Below, piece after piece: positions 39,777-52,783 of a DNA stretch of 64,000 nucleotides (its first letter is position 1; the number at the start of each line of letters is the position of its first letter). The DNA comes from Torreya grandis (lineage: Eukaryota; Streptophyta; Pinopsida; Cupressales; Taxaceae). Where the stretch lies: assembly GCA_037957365.1 (NCBI GenBank), contig JARHVA010008349.1, positions 422,501 through 486,500 on the forward strand. The letters run 5' to 3'. Under the pieces are notes generated by a model. It had not been told where the DNA came from, searched no databases, and was given only the letters and a program-made list of their open reading frames with translations. Made by a program: the position numbers and the translations under genes.

Positions 39777-42252
39777 CTAATACAACATTCTCCTTCCCTT
39801 TATGATAGAATTGACAAGACATGGAGATAACATAGATTCATGACATACCTTTTCAAATGAAGAATATTCTTTATAGTTTGGAACCTCATTACTAGGCATT
39901 GAAAACTGATGTTCTTTGCAATAAAATTTCTTAATAATATTAGGATGTTCACTTGGTTCAATACACACCTCAAAACTAGCATCAACCAGTACCTTGGTCT
40001 TCTCCTTGAGCTTGGTCTCTTCATTCTCAACCTGAGTAGACAATGAAAAGCCTTGGAATTTTTTAGATTTTATAGCACTCTCCACCATAGAAAATAGATT
40101 ACTTGAACTTGTAGTCTCATCATGACTCAGACTTACCACCTTTGGTTTTCATGTATTAACTTGTCTTTTCCCTTGCATTCTAAGAACGTAAATGAACTTA
40201 TACTATCTTGTATGCTTTTGATTACAAAATATAGAAATGTGACCAATCTATTCACACTTGTATCAAACCATTCTTATTTAAGTGAACTCAACTTGCCCAA
40301 CCTGATATGGACAAAATCTTACAATGTGTCTTATGTCATAACAACTGAAACAAACTACTCCTTTTGAACAAGACTCACCTTACCTTACCTTATTTAGACA
40401 ATTCACTTTGAGAGAAAATCCCCTTTGGGCAATGGCACATCATGATAGTTGAAACACTAAAGCTTGCTTACACCTTTTGACTATTGACCCCCATCATAGT
40501 TCCATGAAAAATCATTTATAACAGATCTCCTACATTCTCTAGCTTTATGCCCAAACTAATTACAAGTATGGTAGTAACCATTGAAGTTTTCATATCTCAT
40601 GGCATTTGGTTATCTGATTTAACTTGTCTTCATTCTACTAGCACCTTCATTCTTTTTATGATGACTGTATTCATAGTTTGATTGTCCTTATTTACATTAA
40701 TATTCATGTTGTCTTGAGTGTCATTCTCTAATTCTTTCTTATATCCAATGCTAGATATATCACTTGCATGTTTTTGACCACTCAGGATATTGTCTAGATC
40801 ACTTGAGCTTTTTTCAAATCTCACAAATGACTTTGCCTTGCTAGATGTCTTCTCTAAATCATCTTTTAATGACTCAATTTTAATTACATACCTTGAACAT
40901 TCTTCTTCTTTGGCTCTTAGACTTATAGACATAGATTCTAACTTAGAATTAAGAAACATGATAGCCCCATCTTCTACCAATATTGCCTCAAACACACTGA
41001 ATTGATCCTCATAGTCCTTGATTTGTGACCTCATCTTATTTTTAATCTTCTTTTCAATCTTCAGTACTTCAAGGGTATTCCTCAATTTAGTCTCATAGTC
41101 TACCTTATCTTTATCATCATCTAAATCACTCCAAGTAGACTCCTTTTGATTTGAAAAACCTCCTTCCTCACCCATGAAGAGGGATTAATCTTTAACAGGA
41201 CCATCATCTTCATGATCAAACTCTGGCTCACTATCTTAGCTCTCATTTTATGAGTTTTAATATTTATTGGTGTAGAGAATCTTCTTGTTCTTGAAGGACT
41301 TCTTCGTGTTGTCATACTTCATTAATCTTTTCTTCCTCTTATCAGACTTGTATGTCTTCTTGTCTTCATCTTGGTATTCACCATGATCTTCATCATTATC
41401 CTTATTATTATTATGAGGGCACTTATTATTAAAATGTCTTACCTCTCCACAATTGAAGCATTTTAAGGGTAGCTTACCCTTATACTTGTTTGAACCTATT
41501 TTCAATTTTCTTGTAAACAAAGCAATTAGTTCATCTTCATCAATATCAAATATGTCATCTTCCTTAATTTTCTTACCTTAGAAATTCTTCTTTGGATTTA
41601 GTTCAATCTTGAATGTTACTTTCTTATTTGGTGGTATAACATCATTTTTTCTCATCTCATAGACAATAAGGATGGCATGCAATTGATCCATATTCAACTG
41701 AGTAAGATCATGATTTTCTTCTACATCAGACACTTTTGAATAAAACTTTAAATACAAAGATCTTAATACCTTTTTTACTATAGTAGCTTCTTCAAGCTTA
41801 TATCTAAGACCTCTGATAGTGTTAAAAATCTCATGAACTCTCTACATAAATGATACAATAGAATCTTCTTTTATTTTGATACTCCCAAATTGTCTTTGAT
41901 GTGTCTATAACTTTACCAACTTAACTTTTGAATATCCTTCAAAAATAGTGTTAAATTTATCACATATTTCATTGGTAGATGTGTTATGGATTACTTTGGT
42001 GAAATCAAACTCCATAAGACTGCATGTGATGGCATTCATCTCATTAAAATTGTTCTCAAACAACTTCTTGTCTGCAACACTAGATGGAGGAATAGCAGGA
42101 GCAACATAACCATCCAAAATAGATATCCATACATTAAAACCTATGTACATAATGTAGGTCCTCATCTTAGCACTCAAAAATACATAATTGGATCTATTAA
42201 ACATTTATTCTTATTTAGTATAGAAACCACCTTGCACATTCTAACTAGCCAT
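39777..42252 (-). pseudogene. Copia gag with four CCHC zinc-knuckle positions
   Basis: Start chosen at ATG 42252 (MAS), 50 nt past the PBS, as usual for copia gag. The UBN2-type gag domain follows: NYVFLSAKMRTYIM and GYVAPAIPPSSVADKKLFE at 42204-42050, then FTKVIHNTSTNEICDKFNTI. The first zinc knuckle, CFNCGEVRHFNNKC (41460-41419), is intact. A long charged coiled-coil part (41175-40630) ends in SSSDLDNILSGQKHASD, known from plant copia gags. Three further CCHC positions follow: 40573-40532 (first Cys now Tyr), 40352-40311 (CFSCYDIRHIVRFC, intact) and 40265-40224 (first Cys now a stop). A Ser/Glu-rich tail (40139-39777) is unassigned. The protein would package RNA into particles. Multiple stops and frameshifts make it a pseudogene. 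Confidence 0.85.
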
Positions 42253-42300
42253 TGTACCATAGATCACCTTCAAACTATCAAACCTTTACCAAAGGACCTA

Positions 42301-42311
42301 CTTTGATACCA
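42301..42311 (-). other. Primer-binding site of gag-only copia element
   Basis: Minus strand TGGTATCAAAG, 2 nt after the LTR end; the initiator-Met-type site with one G-to-A change. Confidence 0.85.
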
Positions 42312-42313
42312 AT

Positions 42314-45236
42314 TATTATAGGTATAATCCACTAAGAGGGAAGGTGAATCAATGGTGGAAAAAAATTCAATTCAATTTCTAAATCCTTAAAATACATAAA
42401 AATTAAATACAATCATTCATAGCAATTAACAAGAAGGATAAATCAAGACACATACAGAACACAAGATCTAAATGGGAAACCCTCTTGGAGAGTAAAACCC
42501 ACTCTCAAATGTGTAAAACACATGGACTATTATCATATAAGATGATCACAAATATGAGACTGGTCAAGTCCTTCTAACCAAGAACCTTGGTCAAGTCCTT
42601 CTAACCTAAGGCCTTTAGTGAAATAAATATTCCACAAGGATCACCTCCCCCTAAGATGATCAAGTCCTTCTGACCACCTATTCAATCAAGTCATTTTGAT
42701 GAAAGGTATTTAGTAAAACTCTTATTCCATAAGTATCACCTACCCCTAAGGATGATCAATTCATTTTGACCCTATTTTGATATGAAAACCTCCACATTTG
42801 AAATGATGTAACTCTAATAACACAACCTCCTTTACTTCTTCACACACTCACAATGCATCACATTGTACTTTGTTGATCCTCAACCTAAAAGATAACTATT
42901 ATGTCATTATAATTATGACCTATAGGTCAAACACATAGTCCTAAATCTACTTATCTCATCAACTCATCCACTCATAAAACTACCTATGTTCTTTCCTTCA
43001 CTTTTTGCTCTTAATTAACTCTCACAAGCCTAGAAACCATCTCCTTTGGTTTCACTATTATAGAACCTTCATGCTTATCAATTTATTGATCAACCATAAG
43101 AATTTAATTAACCATTATGACTTATTTCACATAAATATATGGCTCAATACAGTACTCAAGGTCATCTATAGAATCTATGGGTCACACTTAAATAGCTATG
43201 CCTTTCAAATAGGCCTTACTAGCCCTTATAGGTCTCATGGAGATATATTCACTTATTTAACACTTAATTTAGAAATTTAAGAACATAATACCTTATCCAA
43301 ACACATATTTCCACTCTAAATGATCCATTTGACATCCTTAAATTATTATAGTCAATTTTACTTGCCTTTGTGTATGCACAATCTGCTCAAACATTAGCCT
43401 TATACACAAGAACATCATGAACAAATATCAAGTCAAATTATTAGATTTTGTTCATACTAAATATGAGTTGTTAAAACATCCAAAAGACACACAAACCAAT
43501 TTCATGAAGTCTAAAATACTATCCAATAGCTAATTCATTCAAAACCATATGAACAACATCAAAACAAGCTCAATTATCCTTCTCAGGTTACTTATAGAAC
43601 ATAATCAAATACACAGTTAAATTTGGAACTTAATAAATTTTAATGTATGAACACTCAAACCTTATAACTATGTTTTCTAGATGCATCATGGATTCCTCTT
43701 CAACTTTTCTTTTCACTCCATTAATAAATTCGTCCTAGATCAAAATTTATAAGTAAAATATAGAGCTCTAGTTTTTCCCTTTGTAAATTCAAATATTCAA
43801 ATGCCAATGATCACAGTTAAACCTTGACCACTTCTATATCATCTCATGTCCTCACTTATCTTAACCAAACACAATCCATCTATCTTATTTTATGGATCTC
43901 AAACTTTAATAATGTTAAACTTTGAATAGCTTGACCACTTTGACTGACTACACTCTGCTGATCTCAAATGCAAAATAAAACATGAACCATTAGATCTTTA
44001 TCTTTTATCTTTGCTAAATGTTAAACCTCAAAAACTTCACACCATATCACTACTTCCTATCATCTTGGATCAATCTTTCATCATCTATATGTTCAAGATT
44101 TGATCAAACATTACCTTGTGCAAAATTGACTTTGGGGACCATTACAATCTAAGTAGCTAATTTTGAACCTCAATAACTTATGTGCTTAGATGCATGATCT
44201 AAAATTTGGATCATATGATCACTTTTAAAAATATAATCTAAAAATATATCAAACTAATCTTAAAACCTTCACATGAGTTAGATATATCACCATTAAAATG
44301 CCTTCTCAATTTTTTTTGCCACAGAGCCAACTATGTCAAAAATTGCTTGGGAGGCCAACTTTACACTTGCATAAATTTTGTTGCACTTAGTTGCATGACC
44401 TAAAATTTATCACATAATATATTATCACATAGGTTATTCCATCCATATATCAATTTTATCCTTAAACCTTCACATGTGATAGATATGATGTTAACAACCT
44501 ACTTACTTAGCTTTGTTTGAACTTGAAAACACTGTCAAAATCCTTGGGAGCCCAACTTTGCACATGTATATCTTTTATCACACTACATCGCATGACCTAA
44601 ATTTTTTTGCATATAAAATTTTAATAAAACTAAAATATCCCATGTGACCATTTTTAATTGACAGCTCTATGTGTGCAAAATAGCATTACATCAATATGCT
44701 TAATCAGCTCTACTTGAACCCCTTTGCAAATTTGGCAAAGTATATGAACTTAGTGAATTCTATCTGAGAAGACAAATTTTCACCCACATATATTTGAATT
44801 CACTTCATTTCATGAATTAAACATAGACAATAGAGACTTGGGACTAATGTAATCACAACTATATGACCAACTCCTCCTAACTCATCCACATATATGAATG
44901 ATAACATCATCAATCTGCTCACTTAGATTTCTCTGCCACTTGACTAAAATGTCTATATAAAAACTATTAATTACCAAATTAATTCCACTTATGAACATAT
45001 ACAATCAAATCATATAATACCTCTTATGGGACCTCTTACACATCCTCAAATCACCATACTTATCCTTAAGCATCCCTAACCATGCCAAAACTCAAGATCA
45101 ACCAAGGAAATATCAAGCATACTAGGACAAGCACATTGCACACTTTGTCATTGTCACTTAAACTATCAATGAACTTCATATAATCACCTGGAAACCTTTA
45201 TGACATCACTATGACATCATTGATAACTCTTCAACA
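42314..45236 (-). repeat. 5' LTR of gag-only copia element
   Basis: 2,923 bp. The minus strand begins TGTTGAAGAG at 45236 and ends next to the PBS. Collinear with the 3' LTR. Carries the same 123-bp sub-repeats. Confidence 0.88.
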
Positions 45237-45241
45237 ATATC
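45237..45241. other. Target-site duplication, right (ATATC)
   Basis: Partner of 35273-35277. Confidence 0.88.
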
Positions 45242-46951
45242 TAAATCATAACCAACAACAATAGTTCTTCTAATTCAAATAATGCATATAATATAAATCT
45301 TACACAACTCCAAGGAAATTAAATACAATAGGACACAGCTATGACTAAACTCATAATACAATAACCATAATATAATTACATTCCTTCAATCATATATCCT
45401 AATATAATAAATATATACCAATCTCTCTAGAGCTCAAGTTGTGCCAACTTGAGTGTTGTTGATAATCTCAAGTGTCATCTCCAGGTAGTGCTATAGTGGA
45501 GGAGGGAGAGCATCATCTGAGAACTTTACCACTCCAACCATGGACCAACAATACCTTGTGCAATCCCCTATCATGAAATGGCCCTCCCTTCATATATAAG
45601 TAGATAGAATGGTGAGAGAATCTAGTAAGACATGCTAGTACCTCATGTGATATAAGATTTCTAAAAACATGCAGTATATCATAAAGAAATCCATTCTAAC
45701 ATGTTGTCACATAACATACAAATAAAATATATAAAATGAAAATGTATATCTAACATTACTTTAGCCAAAGTTTTCAAATAACATACGATCATTTAGATCA
45801 ATCAATTTCATAACACACCACTTGATCATACTAACTATTGGTGATACTACCTAGGCTAGTGAAATTCATCTCATTACATATTAGTATTATCAATATGAAC
45901 TCTAATATATATAACATAATATAACTCAAAGACTCATACAGATTTCATCCTTCTATTAATTATATATTATACAAAAGAATAAGCAAAGCATATTTTATTC
46001 TATCAATGTAAGAATGAATCATACATTAATTTAACTCATGAAAGAAATAATATATACAGTTCATACCACCCGAGTATGTTTAACATTCATATTAAACTAT
46101 AGATTCCAAACTACTAAAAAAAGATCCAAACAACAATCCCCATTATAACCCATATTATTATAGTATAGGGTTCTAAAGTATAACTACTAGTTTTCTAATA
46201 ATCCGTCATACTAATTAATTGTATAAACATAGAAGCATACACTCATATTCAAGCAAGAATAAATACAATGCATAAAATTATATCTTAGCATTTATTTTAA
46301 CTATAAATATTATAGGCACACCTAAATGATATCCTTCCAAATGATACAAGACATTATTCAAGTAACAACTAATATATATATATTTATTTAGGTGTGGGTC
46401 AAATATAGTATATACCATCTGGGTGCTTTTCATATTGTAAAATTCTATGACATTCCATACTGTCATAGCTCATTGTGCATGAGTTCCCTACTCAAATATG
46501 AACACACAATCTTACACGTTAATTATTAAACTAGAAAATAGGGATTATACCATATGGGTATACCCTAGATTAAATTGCATATTAAAATAAATTAAAAACA
46601 CAATCTCTATGTATGCATCTTGATGTACTCTTTTATGTTATAAACATATAATTACTTTTGCATTTAAATACACAAACAAAATTTATTTCACACAAGCTTT
46701 AATCTTCTACAATTATCATATTATCAGATATCTATAAATCAAGTTATAATTTTTAGGAACTTAACTTAATGGTCAATATTCATAAGGCTGAAGTTTCTCA
46801 TTTCCTATAATTCTTGTCAGCAATCAATTACCTTAGACATATACATATTATCTATGAAAGCTATTTAATCACATGAATACAAGTCCATGTATACATAATT
46901 TCTATATGAATACCTTTGTACAATTTAATTCCTTTAAAAGTACTTAATAAC
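45242..46951. other. AT-rich repeat-like DNA left of the LINE
   Basis: No protein seen. A short motif of the form TACC(n4)GGGTA recurs at about 46075, 46415 and 46546, and again right of the LINE at about 53656. The LINE therefore probably inserted into one older repetitive unit. Confidence 0.45.
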
Positions 46952-46964
46952 AATTCAATAATGG
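46952..46964. other. LINE target-site duplication, left (13 bp)
   Basis: AATTCAATAATGG, repeated exactly at 53585-53597 after the 3' end of the LINE. Confidence 0.88.
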
Positions 46965-47150
46965 GATATAATTCACATGATGAAATAAGTCTTTGGGGAG
47001 AAGGAGTAACAAATAGGTATTAGGTGATCAAAGAATCAACAATTTGGGATATACAAGAGTAAATAAGAGTTGTGTGTGGACAACATTTGAAACTAGTTTT
47101 TTCACGCCAAGTTGGGCCCCTTGAGTGCGACCGACGGGATCACGGATCCA

Positions 47151-48556
47151 ATGGAGGACACTACTGGTGGTGGTGCCTCTAGGGATCTATTCAGAAATCT
47201 GGTAGTGGATAGTCCATCCAAAAGATGGAAGAAGGCACTTACATGTGAAAATATGTGCCCCTCAAAAAGCATGATGAGCCTCCCTATTATCTCAGAGGGC
47301 ACGGCCCTGCATATCCCAGATGATCTGGTGGAGGAAATCATGGTATCCATGGACCTTATGTTGGTAGGTAAGTTTTTTTCTTTCCATCCTAGTATCGAAA
47401 TGATTAGGAAATGGGTTCTATCTAGGTGGAAAGTTAAGGGTAGTGTTTTGATCACTACCATGGCAAGAGGCCTATTCCTTTTTAGTTTTACGAATAGGGA
47501 GGACATGATCGCTACTCTTGTTGGAGGACCATGGCTGTATGGACCACATTCTCTTGCCCTATGCTCTTGGAAACTAGGATTTTAACCTAACTCAAACCTT
47601 AATAAGTCTGCTCCTACTTAGGTAACACTACTAAGGTTCCCTTTGAAATTCTAGGATGAAAAAAATTTCACAGCTATCAGCAATTCTATTGGCCAATATG
47701 TCACTATAGATCATATAACTAGAACAAAGTCCACATGTGTGTACACTAGACTTTGTGTCAATGTTGAAATAAATAGGACTCTCCCTATGACCATAGAGCT
47801 AAACTCTAAATATGGGACTTGGACTCAGTCGATCACTTATGAAAATGCTACCACTTTTTGTCAAATATGTAAGAGAAAGGGACATTTAATGACACAATGC
47901 ACAAAAAAGCAAAATGGGAGGAAAGATGATTCCCAAATTGAAGGGGAGGATCGGGCTCTCAATTATAGAAAGAACAACAAGCAAGAAATAGAGAGTAATG
48001 TGGAAAATCCCAACAACACAGAAAAGGGAGAGGAGGAGACAGGAAAGGAGGATATCACTAGTAGTGAGGGAAAAGCTGTCCCAAAGGAAAATATAGTATC
48101 AGCTGATAGTTAGAAGGCTATATTTAACACAGTCAACCCTCTATAAAAATAGACTAATATGTCTAAGGAGAAATAGGTAACCTTTTGATAGAGGAAGTCA
48201 ATGAAGAAGACAAAGTTCCAAGAGTTAGATATGAAGAAGTAACTCTAGAAAGTCCCACTAAAGGAGAAGCAAAGCCACAGCTAAATACAGACATTTTCCA
48301 TGCTCTAGAAGTCAAAGACCAAGCAGGAAACTACTTAGAAATAGGTGTAACAGAACAAAGTGGTAGTAATGAATAGGAGGAATGGGTTACCCCAAAGAAA
48401 AAGAATTGAAAAGGTAAAAAATCTGCAGATATTGGCACTAAGCCCAAACAAGGGAGGCCAACCCTAAGAGAAACAAGACAAAGAGAGATTGCTAGGGAGA
48501 TTGCAAGTGGTAAACAAAATACAATAGAGACCCAACCCCCCAAACCCTCTAAATGA
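47151..48556 (+). pseudogene. LINE ORF1 (DUF4283 / zf-CCHC_4 nucleic-acid-binding protein)
   Basis: The first ATG in frame is 47151 (MEDTTGGG). Residues about 50-145 match the DUF4283 domain of plant L1 ORF1: IPDDLVEEIM, LVGKFFSFHP, RWKVKGSVLITTM and GGPWLYGPHSLAL. After two TAG codons that replace Trp in PTWVTLLRFPLKFW-like positions comes the zinc knuckle CQICKRKGHLMTQC (47859-47900). A Lys/Glu/Asn-rich tail follows, with a frameshift between about 48113 and 48185. The last codons (RETRQREIAREIASGK...KPSK) end at TGA 48554-48556, which overlaps the ORF2 ATG. The protein would bind element RNA and nucleic acid in the RNP. Confidence 0.88.
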
Positions 48557-51500
48557 GAATATTATCTTGGAACCTGAGGGGATTTAATAGTCCCTCAAAG
48601 TAGTTTGAGGTTAAAAACTGCATTTTAGATAATAAATTAGATATTTTATTACTCCAAGAAGTCAAGATGAATGAGGAGAATTTTATGAAAATTACTGCCT
48701 ATATATGGCCTAAGGTGGATTTTTGCATTAGTCCTACTGAAGGGGATTCAGGGAGGATTGTCCCTATGTGGAATAATTCTAAAATCTAGGGGTCTCTTAT
48801 GGCTTATAATAAGCACTTCTTGATTACCAATTTTTCTATGAAATCTTTGAACTAGTCATTGATCAATGTCTATGGACCGAATAACAAAGCTTTGAGACAA
48901 AAATTATGGATAGACCTGAGTAGTTTTAGGAATAATACCCACAACATTAGATGGATGTTAGCCAGAGATTTTAACACTCCTCTATACCCTTCTAAAAAAT
49001 AAGGTGGAATTATGGATTACTCAGACAGGATGTTCGACTTTGCTGAATTCATCAATGATTGGGGATTATTGGACATAGAGCTGCAAAACCAAAATTTTAC
49101 CTAGACCAATAGAAGAAGAGGAGATCAAATGATTCAGGTTAAATTAGATAGATTTATTATATCAAGCAATTGGAAGGATTATCATAATATGCAGGCATAG
49201 GCTTTCCCTAGAACCATGTCTGATCACTGCCCGATCTTCCTCAGTTGGAGAGAACAGGGACATTTCAGACCTTCCCCATTCTATTTTGAAGCTATGTGGA
49301 TCAAACGCAAAGACTTTAAACAAATGGTGGCCCAATAGTGGAAAATTCCTATTCAAGGTACTCCTATGTTCAGAATAGTCAAGAAACTCCAACACATTAA
49401 ACAAGAAGTTCATGGATGGAATAGATACAGCTTTGGGCAGGTCTTCCAGTAGAAGAAAAATATAGTAGGAAAACTCAAGGATATATAGCAACTGATTGAT
49501 CAAGGGGATGACTCTGAGGACACTTTAGAAGAAGAGAATATCCTATCTTTAGAATGGAAGAATCTTATGGAAAGAGGAGGTTTTTTGGAAATAGAAATCC
49601 CGTGTTCAGTGGCTTAAAGAGGGGGATAGGAACACTGCCTTTTTTCATCTCTCAGCTATGAAACATAAGAAATCCAACTCAATAATTAAGCTTGTACTAG
49701 ATAATGGTGACATTATTACCAAGGATAATGAAATAGGGGAACAAGCCAAGGCTTTCTTTCAGAATCTGCTTACAGAAGAAAATAATAATGATAGAATCGA
49801 TAGACCTATGAACCAGTTTATTTATAAAATCCCCTATTTGATAACAGAAGAAGATAATTTGGAGATGTTAAAACCTATATCCAAGGAAGAAGTCCATGTT
49901 ATTTTATTCTCCATGGGTGCTTTTAAATCCATGGGTCCTGATGGCTTTCCTCCTATATTCTTTTAGGAATATTTGGAGATAGTAGGAGCGGACCTCACGG
50001 CTGTTGTGCATGATTTTTTTAGATCAGGTAAACTTTTGAAATAAGCTAATAATACCTTCATAGTACTCATTCCTAAAAAATCACAACCTTCACACCTCAC
50101 TAATTTCAGGCCCATTAGTCTATGCAGCAATGTGTATAAGTTATGTACTAAAATGTTGGTCATGAGGATTCAACCTTTGCTAGACAAAATTATTTCTCCT
50201 GCTCAAAAAGGTTTCATCTCGGGTAGGTAGATTCTTGATGCTGTGATCACCACACATGAGACTATTCACTCCATGGATAAGAGCAAAATCCCTAGGATGG
50301 CTCTCAAGCTTGATATTTCTAAAGCTTATGATAGAGTCTCATGGACTTTTTTGTTCCAAGTGATCAAAAAATTTGGGTTTAATGATAAAATGTCTCGCTT
50401 GTTATGAAACGCGGTCTCTTCTGCAAAATTCTCAGTGCTAGTTAATGGTGTTCCTAGAGGTTTTTTCCCATCTTCGAGAGGAATTCATCAAGGAGACCCT
50501 CTCTCCCTGTACTTATTCATCATTATGGCTGAGGCACTGGGAAGATACATACAAGCAGATATAGCCTCAAAAAACCTAGTGGGCATCAAACCTGCCTCCT
50601 CCCTTCATCCTATGGTGGTACAATAGTTTGGGGATGATACCATCTTCTTTGGCATCTCATCAGTGATTGAAGCTAGAAGATGGAAGAATATCTTAAATAA
50701 TTATGCCAAAGAGTCGAGACAAAGGATAAATTTCCAAAAAAGCAATGTGTATTTCTTCAACACTCCTAATGAACTTAGACATAAAATCATTGATATATTA
50801 GAATGTGCTGAAGCTAGCCTACCAACTACCTACTTGGGTCTCCCACTCTCGATCAAAGAGGTATCTCATAGATTTTGGAATGGAATTATGGAAAGAATGT
50901 AGAGGAAACTTCTTGGTTGGAAGGGGAAACTACTCAGCAGTGCTAGTAAACTGCGACTTCTTTGGGTTTCGCTGCAAGGTATTCCTACATACTTCTTGTC
51001 TCTTTTTAAAATTCTTGCATATTTTGCTGAGAAACTAGAATAGATCCAAAGGAAAGTTTTATGGACGGGAGTGGAAGACAAACAGAGAATGTCTTTAGTC
51101 AGATGAGAAAAAGTGTGTCTTCCAAAATCTCATGGTGGACTTAATATTAGGTCCATCAGGAACATAAACAAAGCTCTTCTATCAAAAGTTAGTTGGAACC
51201 TAATCCATAAAAATAATGATTGGGGGGAAATAATGTATGCCAAATACATGCGTAGCATTGATGATTCCAACTTTCTTCAATAGACGGGATTACCCCAGGG
51301 ATCTATGATATGGAATAAAATGCTAAAAAGTAGAAGCCTTCTCAAACAAGGAATTAGATGGAAACATGGAAATGGCCAGCATATTAAATTCTAGGATGAT
51401 ATCTAGTTAAAGGACAAGGCTCTCATCACACAGGGAAACTATGGAGAGATTGTTGACTTGACTACCCAGTTTTTTGGAGATAGGGTCAGTGATTATATGG

Positions 51501-52783
51501 AAAATAACAATGGGATGAGGAGTTGGAAAAATCTTTTGGATCACTGTGTGCACCGGCTAGAGCTTTTCTCAAGAGTTTGGGAGATCCAACAGTGCATTCA
51601 AGAGATCATAATCCCTCTCTTTCCTTAGGAGGATGAATAATACTGGTGGCCAGATAAGAATGGATCGTTCTCTATCAAATCTACTTACCATCTGCTCATT
51701 CCTGAAGTTCAGATTAAAGATGTATGGAAAAAGGTTTGGAATCATAAACTTATTCCAAAAATTAACATGTTTTGGTGGGTTGCTGCTCATAACAAAATCC
51801 TTACTCAGGATAACCTTCAAAAGAGAGGGTTTACTTTGGTTAATAGATGTTTCTTGTGTGGTTCAAAAGAGGAATCAGTTTCACACCTCTTTATCCACTA
51901 TGAGTTTGCCTGAGAATTATGGGGCACAATACTTAACAACTTTGGTATTGAATGGGTCTACAATTTTGACCTTAAAGAAGTAATTCTTAGTTGGAACCCA
52001 ACCTTCACACATCCATGGCTTATGGAATTATGGAAGCAAGTTTTTCCATGTTTGAGTTGGACTTTATGGAAAAAGCGCAATCACAAAATTTTCAGGGACA
52101 CTGCTAGAAATACTTCTCAGGTGTTTAAATCCTTTGCTAAGACCATTATGGAAAGTGTTACAGCAGCTCATATTCATGTTGTGGAGAAACCCCTATCTCA
52201 AATTGAAAGCCAAATTGTAGCCAAATGGAAGGTTTTAAACCAGATCCCTCGGTATAATAACTCCAAAATACTACAGAGACTTAATACTAAATGGATCCCC
52301 CCTAAACCTAACTGGACTAAACTCAACTTTGATGGGGCATCCAAGTTGGATGGTAAAGCTAGTGGAGGAGGAATTATAAGGAATGATAAAGGATGCATGT
52401 CTGTTGTCTATGCCGATGGAATTGGATGTTAGAGCAATAACCATGCTGAAGCAATGGCTTTACTATGGGGATTAAAGTTAGCTATATCCCTAGGAATAAG
52501 GAACTTTAATATACAAGGAGAGTTTAAGATGGTCATAAATGCCATTAATAAAGCTTCAATTGTGGGAATCAAGCTAAAAGACATCATTACTGATATTGAA
52601 TTTCTTTTACAAAAGGTTTTTGAAGTTGAGATTTCCCATACCTACAGAGAAGGCAACAGGGTCGTTGATGCTTGTGCCAACCTTGGGCAGTAATTTTCAG
52701 GTTGGAGGGTGTGGTGACAAGGTGTTCATATTCCCTTAAACATTAGGGAGATCATTCAAAAGGAGATGACTTGTCAGGAATGA
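48553..52783 (+). pseudogene. LINE ORF2: endonuclease, reverse transcriptase, RNase H
   Basis: ATG 48553 starts MRILSWNLRG, the exact start expected for the EEP endonuclease. Further endonuclease motifs are LLQEVKM, ARDFN (normally GGDFN) and SDHCPIF (near 49220). One frameshift at a T run near 49580 joins SLEWKNL to WLKEGDRNTAFFH. RT follows: RPISLCSNVYK (about 50110), KLDISKAYDRVSW, GIHQGDPLS (about 50480) and FGDD at 50627-50638, where FADD is usual. Then come GLPLS, a zf-RVT-like region (FWWVAAHNKILT, CFLCG; about 51770-51870) and plant RNase H (NFDGASK about 52328, NHAEAMALLWGLK about 52440, HTYREGNRVVDACANLG about 52640). It ends TGA 52781-52783. About a dozen stops, mostly TAG at Gln or Trp positions, inactivate it. 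Confidence 0.9.

Larger units (their letters stand above)
35278..45236 (-). mobile_element. Complete-ended, gag-only Ty1/copia-type retrotransposon (9.96 kb)
   Basis: Two direct LTRs (35278-38293 and 42314-45236) are flanked by a perfect 5-bp duplication ATATC. On the minus strand an initiator-Met-type primer-binding site follows the right LTR and a copia polypurine tract precedes the left LTR. The 4.0-kb internal region encodes a copia gag with several CCHC boxes. The 1.5 kb between gag and the PPT holds no integrase, RT or RNase H that I can recognise. The element was therefore probably mobilised by a partner supplying pol, like the published TR-GAG class. LTRs differ at many sites, so the insertion is old. 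Confidence 0.9.

Noticed and set aside
40790..41005. Plus-strand open frame
   Set aside because: Antisense shadow of the gag coiled-coil region.
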